Source of the DNA: Lysinibacillus sp. OF-1
Lineage (GTDB): Bacteria; Bacillota; Bacilli; Bacillales_A; Planococcaceae
Reading direction: 5' to 3'
Length of the DNA: 64,000 bases
Assembly: GCF_028356935.1 (NCBI RefSeq)
Contig: NZ_CP102798.1
Span: forward strand, 3,286,001 to 3,350,000
Numbering within the stretch: position 1 is the stretch's first letter; each line of letters begins with the position of its first letter. The notes below the pieces were generated by a model, which was not told where the DNA came from, did not search any database, and saw only the letters and a list, made by a program, of their open reading frames with translations. Positions 46,427 through 55,674 of the stretch are shown here, piece by piece. The translations under genes and the position numbers were made by a program.

Positions 46427-47380
46427 TTATAAAGGCACTGAAATCTTTCGATGCAAAACATATTTAGCAGCTTCTACATACTCTGTGGCAGCCCTTTGAC
46501 TGACTGCGGCTGTTGGAGCAATACTTTCAAAGCCATGATAGCAACCTGGGTATAAGTGGAATTCGACATCTACTCCAGCCTGACATAGCTTTGTCACATA
46601 TTGTAAAGTCTCGTCACGGAATGGATCTAATTGTCCAACACATGTATACGTAAACGGTAATCCTGATAAATCATCTGCTCTAGCTGCTGCGGCATATGGT
46701 GACACATTGTCGCTGCCGTTCTCTCCACTCAAATACATTTCCCAGCCTTTTTGATTGAGCGAGTGGTTCCAGATCATATGTCCCGTAATTTCCAATGAAG
46801 ATGGTGTGTTATTCCGATCATCTATCATTGGATATAGAGGCATTTGGAAACTAAGCTTTGGATAATTACGATCTCGAGTAAGTAATGCGAGTGCAGCTGT
46901 GAGACCTCCTCCAGCACTTGCTCCAGCAATTCCTAAACGACTGGGATCAATCCCTAATTCGTCCGCATGATCTGCTACCCATTTTAACGCAGCATAACAA
47001 TCTTCAAGTGGTGCTGGATAAGGATGTTCAGGAGCAAGTCGATAGTCTACAGATACAACCACACACTTCGCTTCATTAACAAAGCGCTGACAAAGCAAAT
47101 CATCTCCTTCTGGAGCACCTAAGACATAGCCGCCGCCATGAATCCATAGTAGCCCTGGGGAAATTTCTTTCTGCTCTTTTGACTTATAAATACGAATGCG
47201 AAGAGAATCGTTGTCATCAGGCCCTTGAATCACTTTATTTTCAACTGTTATCTGTTCATCTATCGGAGCTGGCACAGCAACGGCTGCCATTCCTTCTCTT
47301 GTTGCCTGTACATTATCTAAATCTAATGGGGGGAAAATTGCTAACGTTTCTCTTAGTTCTGAATCAATACGATGTTCCAT
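46427..47380 (-). CDS. Alpha/beta hydrolase of the hormone-sensitive lipase type
   Basis: A 317-residue esterase: oxyanion-hole motif HGGG (81-84), nucleophile Ser155 in GASAGG, and C-terminal Asp (GQLDPFRDE) and His (YPGCYHGFE). This is the family IV (HSL) layout. The gene is third in an operon after a Baeyer-Villiger monooxygenase and a dehydrogenase, so it probably hydrolyses the ester or lactone made by the monooxygenase. The exact substrate is unknown. Confidence 0.92.
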   Translation of the reverse strand: MEHRIDSELRETLAIFPPLDLDNVQATREGMAAVAVPAPIDEQITVENKVIQGPDDNDSLRIRIYKSKEQKEISPGLLWIHGGGYVLGAPEGDDLLCQRFVNEAKCVVVSVDYRLAPEHPYPAPLEDCYAALKWVADHADELGIDPSRLGIAGASAGGGLTAALALLTRDRNYPKLSFQMPLYPMIDDRNNTPSSLEITGHMIWNHSLNQKGWEMYLSGENGSDNVSPYAAAARADDLSGLPFTYTCVGQLDPFRDETLQYVTKLCQAGVDVEFHLYPGCYHGFESIAPTAAVSQRAATEYVEAAKYVLHRKISVPL

Positions 47381-47412
47381 TAAAATTCTTCCTTTCTTAT
47401 TTAAAATATTTT

Positions 47413-48138
47413 TTACGATGTTAAACCGCCATCAATTGGTACGACAGCGCCATTCACATAAGAGGCTTCCTCCGAAATTAAGAAAGCGATTACATTTGCG
47501 ATTTCAGAAGCATCTGCTAATCTTCTTAGGGGGCCGTTTTCCTCTGGACTGGACGTTAAGCCCTTTGTCATATTAGTCATTACACCACCTGGACAAATAG
47601 CATTTACTCGTATACCGCTAGGACCATATTCAATGGCAGCAGTTCTAGTTAACCCAATAACACCGTGCTTACTAGCAGCATAGCCGCCTAAATAGGGTTG
47701 TCCTTGTATTCCTGCCGCTGAAGAAGTATTCACGATGACACCTGACTGTTGTTGCTCCATCTCTTTTAATACATATTTTAAGCCTAAAAAAGTTCCTTTT
47801 AGATTGACCGAAATGACGTTATCAAATGTCTCTTCCTCTAAATCTGCTAGTAAAGATGGCGGGCTTAACACACCTGCATTATTGATGAACGCATCAATTC
47901 TACCAAACGCTTCTTTTGCAGCCTCCACATATTTCTTCACGTCTTGGCTTTTAGAAACATCTGCGTGGACAAAGATAGCCTGTTGTTGATGTTCCTTCAC
48001 AGCGTGTAGTGTGTCTTGACCACTTTTCTCATCAAAATCTACTAATACTAATGCCTTGTCCTGTGTGGCTAGTAATTTTGCTGTTTCTCTCCCTATACCA
48101 TTTCCTGCACCTGTAATAATGACTACTTGTTGTCCCAT
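47413..48138 (-). CDS. Short-chain dehydrogenase/reductase
   Basis: A 241-residue classical SDR: TGAGNGIG at residues 9-16, NNAGV, catalytic Ser (NTSSAAG), Tyr and Lys (YAASK), and NAICPGGVMT. The acidic residue after the second beta strand (VLVDFDEKSG) suggests NAD(H). In this operon it likely oxidises an alcohol to the ketone that the neighbouring monooxygenase uses. 26 bp separate it from that gene. Confidence 0.92.
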   Translation of the reverse strand: MGQQVVIITGAGNGIGRETAKLLATQDKALVLVDFDEKSGQDTLHAVKEHQQQAIFVHADVSKSQDVKKYVEAAKEAFGRIDAFINNAGVLSPPSLLADLEEETFDNVISVNLKGTFLGLKYVLKEMEQQQSGVIVNTSSAAGIQGQPYLGGYAASKHGVIGLTRTAAIEYGPSGIRVNAICPGGVMTNMTKGLTSSPEENGPLRRLADASEIANVIAFLISEEASYVNGAVVPIDGGLTS

Positions 48139-48164
48139 ATTGATATATGCTCCTCTCTTGCAAA

Positions 48165-49790
48165 CTATGATATTGGTTTTAATCTCATTAATTTAAAGCC
48201 TTCATAATTATTTTGAGCCACCTCATGACAATGCTTTGTATAATAATCAAATCCGCCCAGATAAATTAAAAAACTGCGGGGTTTACCTTCAATATTAGCT
48301 CCCGTATACCAGGAATCACCTTTGACGTAAAGTGTTGTGTTAGCAATCTCTCGACAATGCTTGCTCCAAGCTTCCTCGGCATCTTTATTTGGTTCCACAA
48401 GGTCAATGTCATGCTCACGCAAGTAATCGATACATTGTGCAATCCATTCTACATGCTGCTCAATAGCGATTGGCATATTCACGAGGACAGATGGACTTTC
48501 TGGACCAGTAATCATAAATAAATTAGGAAAACCTGCTGTTGTTAGTCCGAGATATGTTTGAACAGAAGCACCATCCTCCCATTTTTCCTTTAATGTCTCA
48601 CCGTTCCTTCCCCTTATATCAATTTTAAATAATGGTCCTGTCATGCCATCATAGCCTGTTGCAAAAATGATACGATCTAAATCGTAATGTTCATCCGTCG
48701 TTTGAATACCTGTTTCTGTTATTTTTTTGATAGGTGATTCTTTTACATCCACCAGTACAACATTCTCCCTGTTGTAGGTTTCAAAATAATCACTATCTAA
48801 AACCTGTCTTTTCGTGCCATACATATACTTCGGACATAATTTTTCTGCTACCACAGGGTCTTTCACAATTTGTCGTATTTTAGAGCGAATAAATTCCGCT
48901 GCTTTTTCATTGGATTGTTCATTTGTTAACAGATCATCATAAGTGGCTGCGAAGGCAAAACCACCTTGTGCCCAAGCTTTCTCAAAAACCGCCATCCTTT
49001 TATCATCACTATGCTCCATTGCAGATTGCTGATTTTGTGCAAAAGGTGTACCTGATATAGAATTTCTCATCGACTGCTTTAAAGCTTCGAAATTTTGCTT
49101 GGTTTCTTTGATAAAGTTCTCATCATATGGATGATTACGAGCCGGAATCGTATATTGTGGTGTCCGTTGAAATACAGTAAGCTGCTCTGCTTCTTTCGCA
49201 ATTACAGGTATGGCTTGAATACCACTGGAGCCTGTCCCGATAATTCCTACTCGTTTCCCTGTAAAATCAACCTTTTCATGTGGCCAATGCCCCGTGTGAT
49301 ACCAATTTCCGCTAAACTGTTGCAGTCCATGAATGTTAGGAACATTGGCAGCAGACAGACAGCCTATTCCTGTAATAAAATACTTAGCTAAGATGTGCTG
49401 TCCGTCGTTTAGATAAACAATCCATTTATGACGTTCCTCATCAAAATGTGCTGCAGTGACCCTTGTATTAAATTGGATATCCGTTCGCAATTGAAAGCGA
49501 TCTGCCACGTAATTTAAATAACGTAATATTTCCGCTTGTTCTGGAAATCTAGATGTCCAAGTCCATTCTTCATACAACTCTTTTGAAAATGTATAGTTAT
49601 AATAGATGCTTTCTATATCACATCTAGCGCCCGGATAACGATTCCAATACCAAACACCGCCTACACCATCTCCAGCCTCGCATACAATGGTAGAAAAACC
49701 TTTACTCCTCAGCTGATGTAACATATATAAGCCTGCAAAGCCAGCGCCTAAAACAACTGCATCCACCTCTTTAATTGTTTGGCTACTCAT
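48165..49790 (-). CDS. Baeyer-Villiger monooxygenase (flavin-containing)
   Basis: A 541-residue flavoprotein with two Rossmann motifs (GAGFAG at 15-20; GIIGTGSSG at ~187) and the type I Baeyer-Villiger fingerprint FxGxxxHxxxWP (F159, G161, H165, W169, P170). It resembles cyclohexanone/phenylacetone-type monooxygenases, which insert oxygen beside a ketone carbonyl with FAD and NADPH. Length is standard. First gene of a three-gene operon, divergent from a LuxR-type regulator. Confidence 0.93.
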   Translation of the reverse strand: MSSQTIKEVDAVVLGAGFAGLYMLHQLRSKGFSTIVCEAGDGVGGVWYWNRYPGARCDIESIYYNYTFSKELYEEWTWTSRFPEQAEILRYLNYVADRFQLRTDIQFNTRVTAAHFDEERHKWIVYLNDGQHILAKYFITGIGCLSAANVPNIHGLQQFSGNWYHTGHWPHEKVDFTGKRVGIIGTGSSGIQAIPVIAKEAEQLTVFQRTPQYTIPARNHPYDENFIKETKQNFEALKQSMRNSISGTPFAQNQQSAMEHSDDKRMAVFEKAWAQGGFAFAATYDDLLTNEQSNEKAAEFIRSKIRQIVKDPVVAEKLCPKYMYGTKRQVLDSDYFETYNRENVVLVDVKESPIKKITETGIQTTDEHYDLDRIIFATGYDGMTGPLFKIDIRGRNGETLKEKWEDGASVQTYLGLTTAGFPNLFMITGPESPSVLVNMPIAIEQHVEWIAQCIDYLREHDIDLVEPNKDAEEAWSKHCREIANTTLYVKGDSWYTGANIEGKPRSFLIYLGGFDYYTKHCHEVAQNNYEGFKLMRLKPIS

Positions 49791-49847
49791 CCACTACACC
49801 CCTCACTCCAATAAATTATTAAATACAAATACAAGAAAATACTGGAT

Positions 49848-49902
49848 TTCCTTAGCTTAAATACTACAACTTACAGAAAATATTGAAAATTCCTTATTTT
49901 AA
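49848..49902. promoter_or_regulatory. Paired direct repeats in the divergent control region
   Basis: TTCCTTAGCTTAA (49848-49860) and TTCCTTATTTTAA (49890-49902) agree at 11 of 13 positions and start 42 bp apart, four turns of DNA. They lie between the monooxygenase operon and its divergent regulator and are a plausible activator site. Confidence 0.45.
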
Positions 49903-49934
49903 GCGTAGTATATACTTAAAAAAGGGGATAGGTC

Positions 49935-50630
49935 ATGTCCAATCTTTATACCATTCAAAAACGTTTCGACACGGTACAAAGTTATGCCAATCATGAAGAG
50001 CTGTTGATACATATTTTGCAGGTATATTTAGATTCTTTTCCTATCAAAGATGCCTACTTATTAAGGTATTCTCCAATAGGCTTTGTAGCTGAAGGAATCA
50101 TTTTTTTGAATGAATCTGGAGGTAGTCATATCGGTGAAATTCGAGAGGAGATTCGTAGCTTCCCTATTATTTATGCTGCTATTGAGGATAAGAAGGCTAA
50201 ATTTTGTACAGGAATGGATTATTTAAAAAATATAAGTATTAAATATTCTATTCCCTCACAAAATAATTCATTTTTAATCATTCCCATCTTCATTGGCCAA
50301 TATGTTTTCGGCTATATTTGTAGTACACAATTGGAAGAGGAAATCGCTATAAATGAAAAGCTATTGGATGACATGACAGCTTTTGGAAATGTTATTGGTC
50401 AGCTTATCATGCAAGCTAGAAATAGCAAAAAGGAAGGCCTTCTTAGCAAACGTGAGCTGGAGGTGATGAGACAGGTAGCACAAGGGGGAAGTACGAAGGA
50501 AATTGCAGATTTTATGGATTTAAGTGAATTAACTATTACCCAATATGTCAAATCTGCTATCAAAAAATTACATGCCAGAAATCGTTCTCATGCCATTAGC
50601 ATTCTTTATCAAGAGGGAATTATTCTATAA
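49935..50630 (+). CDS. LuxR-type transcriptional regulator with GAF-like sensor domain
   Basis: A 231-residue regulator. Residues ~15-160 look like a GAF-type ligand domain (LLIHILQVYLDSFPIKDAYL ... FLIIPIFIGQYVFGYI). Residues ~168-230 are a LuxR HTH (LSKRELEVMRQVAQGGSTKE ... ITQYVKSAIKKLHARNR). Its place opposite the Baeyer-Villiger operon makes it the likely activator. The inducer is unknown. AAAAGGGGATAGG lies upstream of the ATG. Confidence 0.88.
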   Translation: MSNLYTIQKRFDTVQSYANHEELLIHILQVYLDSFPIKDAYLLRYSPIGFVAEGIIFLNESGGSHIGEIREEIRSFPIIYAAIEDKKAKFCTGMDYLKNISIKYSIPSQNNSFLIIPIFIGQYVFGYICSTQLEEEIAINEKLLDDMTAFGNVIGQLIMQARNSKKEGLLSKRELEVMRQVAQGGSTKEIADFMDLSELTITQYVKSAIKKLHARNRSHAISILYQEGIIL

Positions 50631-50636
50631 AAATTC

Positions 50637-50660
50637 AGGGGGAGCATGCAACTCCCCTCG
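50637..50660. terminator. Weak hairpin after the LuxR gene
   Basis: GGGGAG pairs with CTCCCC around CATGCAA; no T-run, so its terminator role is doubtful. Confidence 0.35.
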
Positions 50661-50742
50661 ATTACTACACAAGTATGCTCTGCATCCATTGCATAATGCA
50701 ACAATTTTCTTAGACTCAAATGTCTTCGCTTTAACAACTTTA

Positions 50743-51204
50743 TTACCCCCAGTAGGCCCTCATTAAATCTATTGACCATGCTGGCTGTTGAACATCCTTT
50801 TTAGGTAAAAACTCTTTCATCACAGGCTTTATATCTAGTATAGGTGTGCCATCAATGGCATCTAGCCCTTGGACGATTAATGCTCTTGGTTTGACCTCTA
50901 ATAACTCAACGATTGTACTTCCTAATTTATTGGGTCTATTCTTACCCCTTTGCGCGAAAATGCCGACCTCGGGATAATTTTGATTATTTCTAGGATGTCT
51001 CGCCTCATATTGGATATGATCGTCTGTAACTTTATCAAAATAAAAAATAATTTCTAGATGAGAAAAATCTCCTATTCCTTTTAAGGATGCCTCCTGGATA
51101 TGATCAGCAAGTTCAATAGTTGAAATAATCTCTCCCCAATAATCATCTTTGATCATTTGCCGATTGTTATAAACTGTAGCGATTGATTGAACGATATATT
51201 GCAT
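50743..51204 (-). CDS. TrmO-like tRNA methyltransferase (TsaA/YaeB domain)
   Basis: A 153-residue protein with the TsaA beta-barrel core: IQEASLKGIGDFSHLEIIFY, the HPRNNQNYPEVGIFAQRGKN segment containing the RGxxRPN motif, and VKPRALIVQGLDAIDGTPIL. TrmO N6-methylates t6A37 in tRNA using SAM. E. coli TrmO is longer, but single-domain forms are common. The ATG at 51204 has GGGAGA upstream. Confidence 0.8.
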   Translation of the reverse strand: MQYIVQSIATVYNNRQMIKDDYWGEIISTIELADHIQEASLKGIGDFSHLEIIFYFDKVTDDHIQYEARHPRNNQNYPEVGIFAQRGKNRPNKLGSTIVELLEVKPRALIVQGLDAIDGTPILDIKPVMKEFLPKKDVQQPAWSIDLMRAYWG

Positions 51205-51273
51205 GTCTTTTATCTCCCATCGTTTCGAATGTTTAATAATACGGACTTTAATTCCAGTATATACAAAATAGAC

Positions 51274-51302
51274 AAAAAAAAGATGATTAACCTCGTTAAT
51301 CA
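51274..51302 (-). terminator. gerA operon terminator overlapping the gerAC stop
   Basis: TGATTAAC pairs with GTTAATCA around GAG, followed on the minus strand by CTTTTTTTT. The stem includes the gerAC stop codon. Confidence 0.8.
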
Positions 51303-52486
51303 CCTGACGTCCCATAATCTTTAATGGTTACATTCACTTCACATGTGATTGGAACCTCACTAAATGTTTGATCCCAATCTTTTTTTATTTTTTGCCATAC
51401 CTTTGGATAATCTATTCTTATTTTATTGCCAAATCCAGCAACATCCGTTTGAAATTCATGTTGCGTTTTTTCCAAAACCTTCTTCACTAATCGTTCAATC
51501 TCTTTTTCAAATACTTTCTCCGCTTTTTTCAAAAATCGATTGTCAAATGCCTTATCTGATAGGACCCAATGTTCAGAGATTCTACCCTCTGTTTGAATTT
51601 TTATGGTAAAAGAGATTTGATCGTCCTTTATGAGAGGAATAATTTTACTTTTAGCTGAAATAATTTCATAGATAATGGGTGCCCCTGACTCCTCATCAAA
51701 GCCTTTGACTAAACCACCTTTCCCTTCGCCTGTTATCCATGCAATTCCTTCCAAGTCACTTTCATTTAAAAAGCCACGCAACTTTTTCGTTTTGCCTTCA
51801 ATGACAGCAGCTCCTGCAAACCTTACTTCCCCATCTTCCGCTAACACATTTTGCAATAAAAAGCTTGAGTCTGAATAGAGCTTTCCTTCTAACTTGGCAA
51901 CGGTCATCGGTGGTAAAATCTTAGTCGTCCTTTCATGCCCCTCCATCATTTCCACTAATTGAAAAGCTGGAATTTTCGTTGGTTCATTCGTTTCAAGTGC
52001 CTGACTTGCACGATTTTGAGCAATAAGGAGCAGGCCACTCGGTCGTATTTCTAATTCTCTTAGAAAAAAATCTAGTGTTTGTTGAAGATTGACGGTACTG
52101 GCTAAATCTTCCCCAATAATAATCACTTTGGAATGTTCAGCAAAGGAGCGTTTATCAACTTTTAGAAGCATATTTCGTAATGTTGGCAACACCGCATCGC
52201 CCGTTTCAGTGACATTTTTATATGCTTTTTCAGGTAAGGTACCCTCTTTCGTTCCAGAAACTGTTGTCTCTGATGTAATGAATTGATTGGTAATTGTTAG
52301 CAGATCCCTATTTGCATATCTAGCATCTTGTTGCTCCTCAGAAGATACATCACCTGTTTCTAAATCCAATGATGTGCCTACAATAATACCTAAATCCTCA
52401 ATCTCTTTACTACTCCAGCAACCAGTAAGAAGAAAGGATACAGTCATTAATAGAAGGTATCGGATATATTGATGTTTTCGCTTCAT
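51296..52486 (-). CDS. gerAC: Spore germination lipoprotein, Ger(x)C family
   Basis: A 396-residue lipoprotein with lipobox LLTGC followed by WSSKEIEDLGIIVGTSLD, the standard beginning of GerAC/GerBC proteins. The three beta-rich domains of the family fit the length. It lies on the outer face of the inner spore membrane as part of a germinant receptor. Its ATG overlaps the permease gene stop (ATGA). Symbol by class; germinant unknown. Confidence 0.93.
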   Translation of the reverse strand: MKRKHQYIRYLLLMTVSFLLTGCWSSKEIEDLGIIVGTSLDLETGDVSSEEQQDARYANRDLLTITNQFITSETTVSGTKEGTLPEKAYKNVTETGDAVLPTLRNMLLKVDKRSFAEHSKVIIIGEDLASTVNLQQTLDFFLRELEIRPSGLLLIAQNRASQALETNEPTKIPAFQLVEMMEGHERTTKILPPMTVAKLEGKLYSDSSFLLQNVLAEDGEVRFAGAAVIEGKTKKLRGFLNESDLEGIAWITGEGKGGLVKGFDEESGAPIIYEIISAKSKIIPLIKDDQISFTIKIQTEGRISEHWVLSDKAFDNRFLKKAEKVFEKEIERLVKKVLEKTQHEFQTDVAGFGNKIRIDYPKVWQKIKKDWDQTFSEVPITCEVNVTIKDYGTSGD

Positions 52487-53580
52487 GCTTTATTTCCTCT
52501 CCATTTCGATATAAGGAGTAAAATTATAGGTACGGCACCAAATAAAATTAGTGCAGCATGGCCAATCTTATCGCCAAATGTAAAAAGATCATTAATATTT
52601 TTTGGCGTCATCGCAATGATATAAATAATCGGTAATAATCCGTATAAGAAAGGATTCATACTTTTCTTAAAAAGTTGAGCTAATCCTAAAGCAGCTGCAT
52701 AATAGGTAATCGAGAAGGTAGCAAATATTTGCATAATCCAGATGACCAGTAAAAACGACTCAAAGCGTTCAAAAATTAATCCAGGAATTTCAAAACTTCG
52801 CATCAATTCAATCGTGGGCCATGTCCTTGTCATAACCCCTTCAATGGATAAAGCTCCAATAACCATAACAACTGTAATAACATAAAAAAGTAAAGGAATC
52901 GTTATGCCCACTAGTACAACCTTTACAGCTTTTGATTTATCTGATGGATACATAAATGCTACTATAAGCAGCATAATTTCAGGACCTAAAAATGCCAGTG
53001 TCGCTGTTTTGATCCCCTTTAACATGGGTACAACACCCAAACCTAATACTGGTCTAAGATTATCGATTTCAAAGATTCCTAAGCTTAAAAAGGCCACGAG
53101 CAAAAAAATCACAAAGGTTATAGGGAAAATGATTTCAAACAAACGAGCAATTGTATTGATGCCACCACTAATCAAATAAATCCCTACCCACAAAAAGGGC
53201 AAAATGATAGCCCATGTAGGTGTTCCTTCTAATAAGAAGAGAGATGTTACTTCAGCCATTATGCGAACCTCAAAAGCAGAAATGGTAAAAAAGTAGACAA
53301 TTACACATATACTTATGAATGAGCCCAACCATTTCCCTATAATATCTTGATTGTATTGATAAAATGTTTTGTCAGGATATTGTTGGCTTAGCTTGACAAT
53401 AATTACGCCCGCAATCATGGCAACAACTCCACCTAAAAAAACACTAATCCATACATCCGGCGTTTTTACTTTTTCTACAGATGCACGAGGTAAGGTAAGA
53501 ATTCCAGTGGCAAGAATATAGTTAATAATAATAACAACTGCTTGTGATGTCGTTATTTTATCTTTTAAAGTGCTGTTCAT
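52483..53580 (-). CDS. gerAB: Spore germination permease, GerAB family
   Basis: A 365-residue protein with ten predicted membrane helices (SQAVVIIINYILATGILTLP at the start), of the APC-type spore permease family thought to bind the germinant. AAGGAG lies 8 nt upstream of the ATG. It is the middle gene of the receptor operon. Confidence 0.93.
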   Translation of the reverse strand: MNSTLKDKITTSQAVVIIINYILATGILTLPRASVEKVKTPDVWISVFLGGVVAMIAGVIIVKLSQQYPDKTFYQYNQDIIGKWLGSFISICVIVYFFTISAFEVRIMAEVTSLFLLEGTPTWAIILPFLWVGIYLISGGINTIARLFEIIFPITFVIFLLVAFLSLGIFEIDNLRPVLGLGVVPMLKGIKTATLAFLGPEIMLLIVAFMYPSDKSKAVKVVLVGITIPLLFYVITVVMVIGALSIEGVMTRTWPTIELMRSFEIPGLIFERFESFLLVIWIMQIFATFSITYYAAALGLAQLFKKSMNPFLYGLLPIIYIIAMTPKNINDLFTFGDKIGHAALILFGAVPIILLLISKWRGNKA

Positions 53581-53601
53581 GGCTGTTTTTCTCCTTTCCT
53601 C

Positions 53602-55269
53602 TTATTTCCCTTTGCGGATAGAATCTTTTGGCTTTAATAATCTCGGACGATGTTTCATCACCCTGAACGGCATACGAACCATAAAGTCTTTCCAGTCACC
53701 TGCTCTATACGGAACAGTAGGACTAAGATATGGTACGCCGAAGCTCTTTAGTTTCACTAAATGACTGCAAAGGAATAAGAAAAATAGGATGATGCCATAT
53801 AGTCCAAATAAAGCAGCAGAAAACATTGAGACAAATCGCAGCATTCGTAGCGTGATGCCAGCATTATATTGAGGAATAGCAAAGGAAGAAATCGCCGTTA
53901 GTGCAACAACAATAACCATAATTGGACTAACAATTCCTGCCTGTACTGCTGCTTCTCCAATGACAAGCCCCCCAACAATTCCCATTGTCGGACCAATCGG
54001 CTTAGGCAAGCGAAGGCCCGCTTCTCGTAGTATTTCAATGGCAACCTCCATAATGAGAGCTTCGATTAATGCTGGGAAGGGTACCCCTTGCCTTGTCCCC
54101 ATCATGGACAACGCTAGTTTAGTGGGAATTAACCCCTGATGAAACGACACAAAAGCAATATACAAGGACGGTCCAAATAAAGTGATACCTGCAGCAAAAT
54201 AACGAAGCAAACGGATAAGAGAGCTAGGCAACCAACGTTCATAATAATCTTCTGGTGATTGCAATAACATATTAAATGTGACAGGTACAATTAAAGCAAA
54301 GGGAGTGCCGTCTAATAGAATTGCAACTCGTCCTTCCAGTAAAGCTGCAACAACACGATCAGGACGCTCGGTACTCTGTACTTGCGTAAACGGACTAAGG
54401 TAATTGTCCTCAATCAATTGCTCAATATAACCTGATTCAGCTACATCATCCAAATTGATTGTTTCAATCCGTTTCCTCACCTCTTTGACGAGATCAGGTT
54501 CCACAATTTCATCTATATAGGCTAAGACTAACTGTTTTTTTATTCGCTCCCCCACTTCCATTTCAATAATAGATAAATGTTGGTTTTCACCATGTTGCCT
54601 CAATAAAGAAGTATTGACACTTAATTTTTCCGTGAAGCCCACCCTTGGTCCACGTACCAATGCTTCAGAAACAGGCTCCTCAAGATTTCGAGTCTTTCCA
54701 TGTGCGGTACCAATGATAAATACACTCGGTATACCGTCAACAATTAATACAGTAGAGCCAGTTAATACTTTTCCCACGGAATTCATGACATTCGATTCAT
54801 CTATAAGATCACTCACTGGTAGGATTTCATTTGCAATCAATTGTTGTAATTCATAACCTCTTATCAACGTGGAACTTTCTGAAAGTCCATTCATTAATGA
54901 TTTTAAAATATGCTTGTCAATCAGCTCTTTATCGCATAACCCTTTAAGAAAAACGATGGCTGCACGATTACCAGTATTTCCAATATGAAATTCTCTGAAA
55001 TGGATATCCCAATTATGACCAAGTTCTTTCCTCATTAGTAAGAGATCTTCACTGTAATTACCTGTAAATTGCTCTAACGTTTTTTGAATAGGTTTATGCA
55101 CCGTCTCACTTTGATCACTATATTCTTTTATATCAATCTTGCCGTTGCCCTTTTTGACAATAAAAAAACCATTAAACAATTTGAAAATCAAATATGGAAT
55201 GAAAAATGCTAAAAAGCCCTGAAAAAAAACTTGCCAATGCGGCACATAGGAAATCACCTTTTCCCACAT
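53602..55269 (-). CDS. gerAA: Spore germination protein, GerAA family
   Basis: A 555-residue protein of the GerA subunit class: a soluble N-terminal part ([20 protein letters not shown] ... [12 protein letters not shown]), then the membrane domain with [24 protein letters not shown] and [32 protein letters not shown]. It begins with an extra hydrophobic segment (residues ~12-35, [20 protein letters not shown]) ahead of the soluble domain, which is not usual for the family. ATG at 55269 with AGAGGGTG upstream. Confidence 0.93.
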   Translation of the reverse strand: MWEKVISYVPHWQVFFQGFLAFFIPYLIFKLFNGFFIVKKGNGKIDIKEYSDQSETVHKPIQKTLEQFTGNYSEDLLLMRKELGHNWDIHFREFHIGNTGNRAAIVFLKGLCDKELIDKHILKSLMNGLSESSTLIRGYELQQLIANEILPVSDLIDESNVMNSVGKVLTGSTVLIVDGIPSVFIIGTAHGKTRNLEEPVSEALVRGPRVGFTEKLSVNTSLLRQHGENQHLSIIEMEVGERIKKQLVLAYIDEIVEPDLVKEVRKRIETINLDDVAESGYIEQLIEDNYLSPFTQVQSTERPDRVVAALLEGRVAILLDGTPFALIVPVTFNMLLQSPEDYYERWLPSSLIRLLRYFAAGITLFGPSLYIAFVSFHQGLIPTKLALSMMGTRQGVPFPALIEALIMEVAIEILREAGLRLPKPIGPTMGIVGGLVIGEAAVQAGIVSPIMVIVVALTAISSFAIPQYNAGITLRMLRFVSMFSAALFGLYGIILFFLFLCSHLVKLKSFGVPYLSPTVPYRAGDWKDFMVRMPFRVMKHRPRLLKPKDSIRKGK

Positions 55270-55401
55270 ATTGATCACCCTCTTTAGTACAATCGTACAG
55301 AGTATCCCTACATGTTTTTAGCATTATCTAAGCAACGGCATTTTAAACTTCTAATCCCCAACATTCTTCTCAAAACAAGACATCTGATCTTTGACAGCCA
55401 T

Positions 55402-55436
55402 AAAAAAACCAGCCTCAAATAATTTGAGAACTGGTA
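55402..55436 (-). terminator. Orphan minus-strand terminator upstream of gerAA
   Basis: ACCAGTTCTCAAAT pairs with ATTTGAGGCTGGT, followed by seven T on the minus strand. No gene with normal length lies upstream on that strand; only the 22-codon remnant at 55513-55581 does. Confidence 0.75.
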
Positions 55437-55512
55437 TTAATAAATTGTTGAGGTATTGGATAAGCTGACTTGTCTTTCCTAAGTATTCTTCAATATCGAT
55501 TCTACTTACTTT

Positions 55513-55581
55513 CTAAATCCAATTTTCTTTAACGACATTGATTTCATGCGTTATGAGCAGGACTCCCCATTCCCCTCTCAT
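55513..55581 (-). pseudogene. Possible remnant of an ABC transporter ATPase gene
   Basis: A 22-codon ORF, MRGEWGVLLITHEINVVKEN, resembles the switch region of methionine-type ABC ATPases (LLITHEMDVVK). AAAGGTGG lies upstream. It is far too short to be functional and is followed by an orphan terminator, so it may be what is left of a deleted operon. The similarity is over about 12 residues only. Confidence 0.3.
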
Positions 55582-55674
55582 GCCTTATTTCCACCTTTAA
55601 TGTTTAGGATAAATGAAATCTATTAAATAGGATATGGTATACTAGCTACTATGAAAAATTAGAAGGTGAAATTT

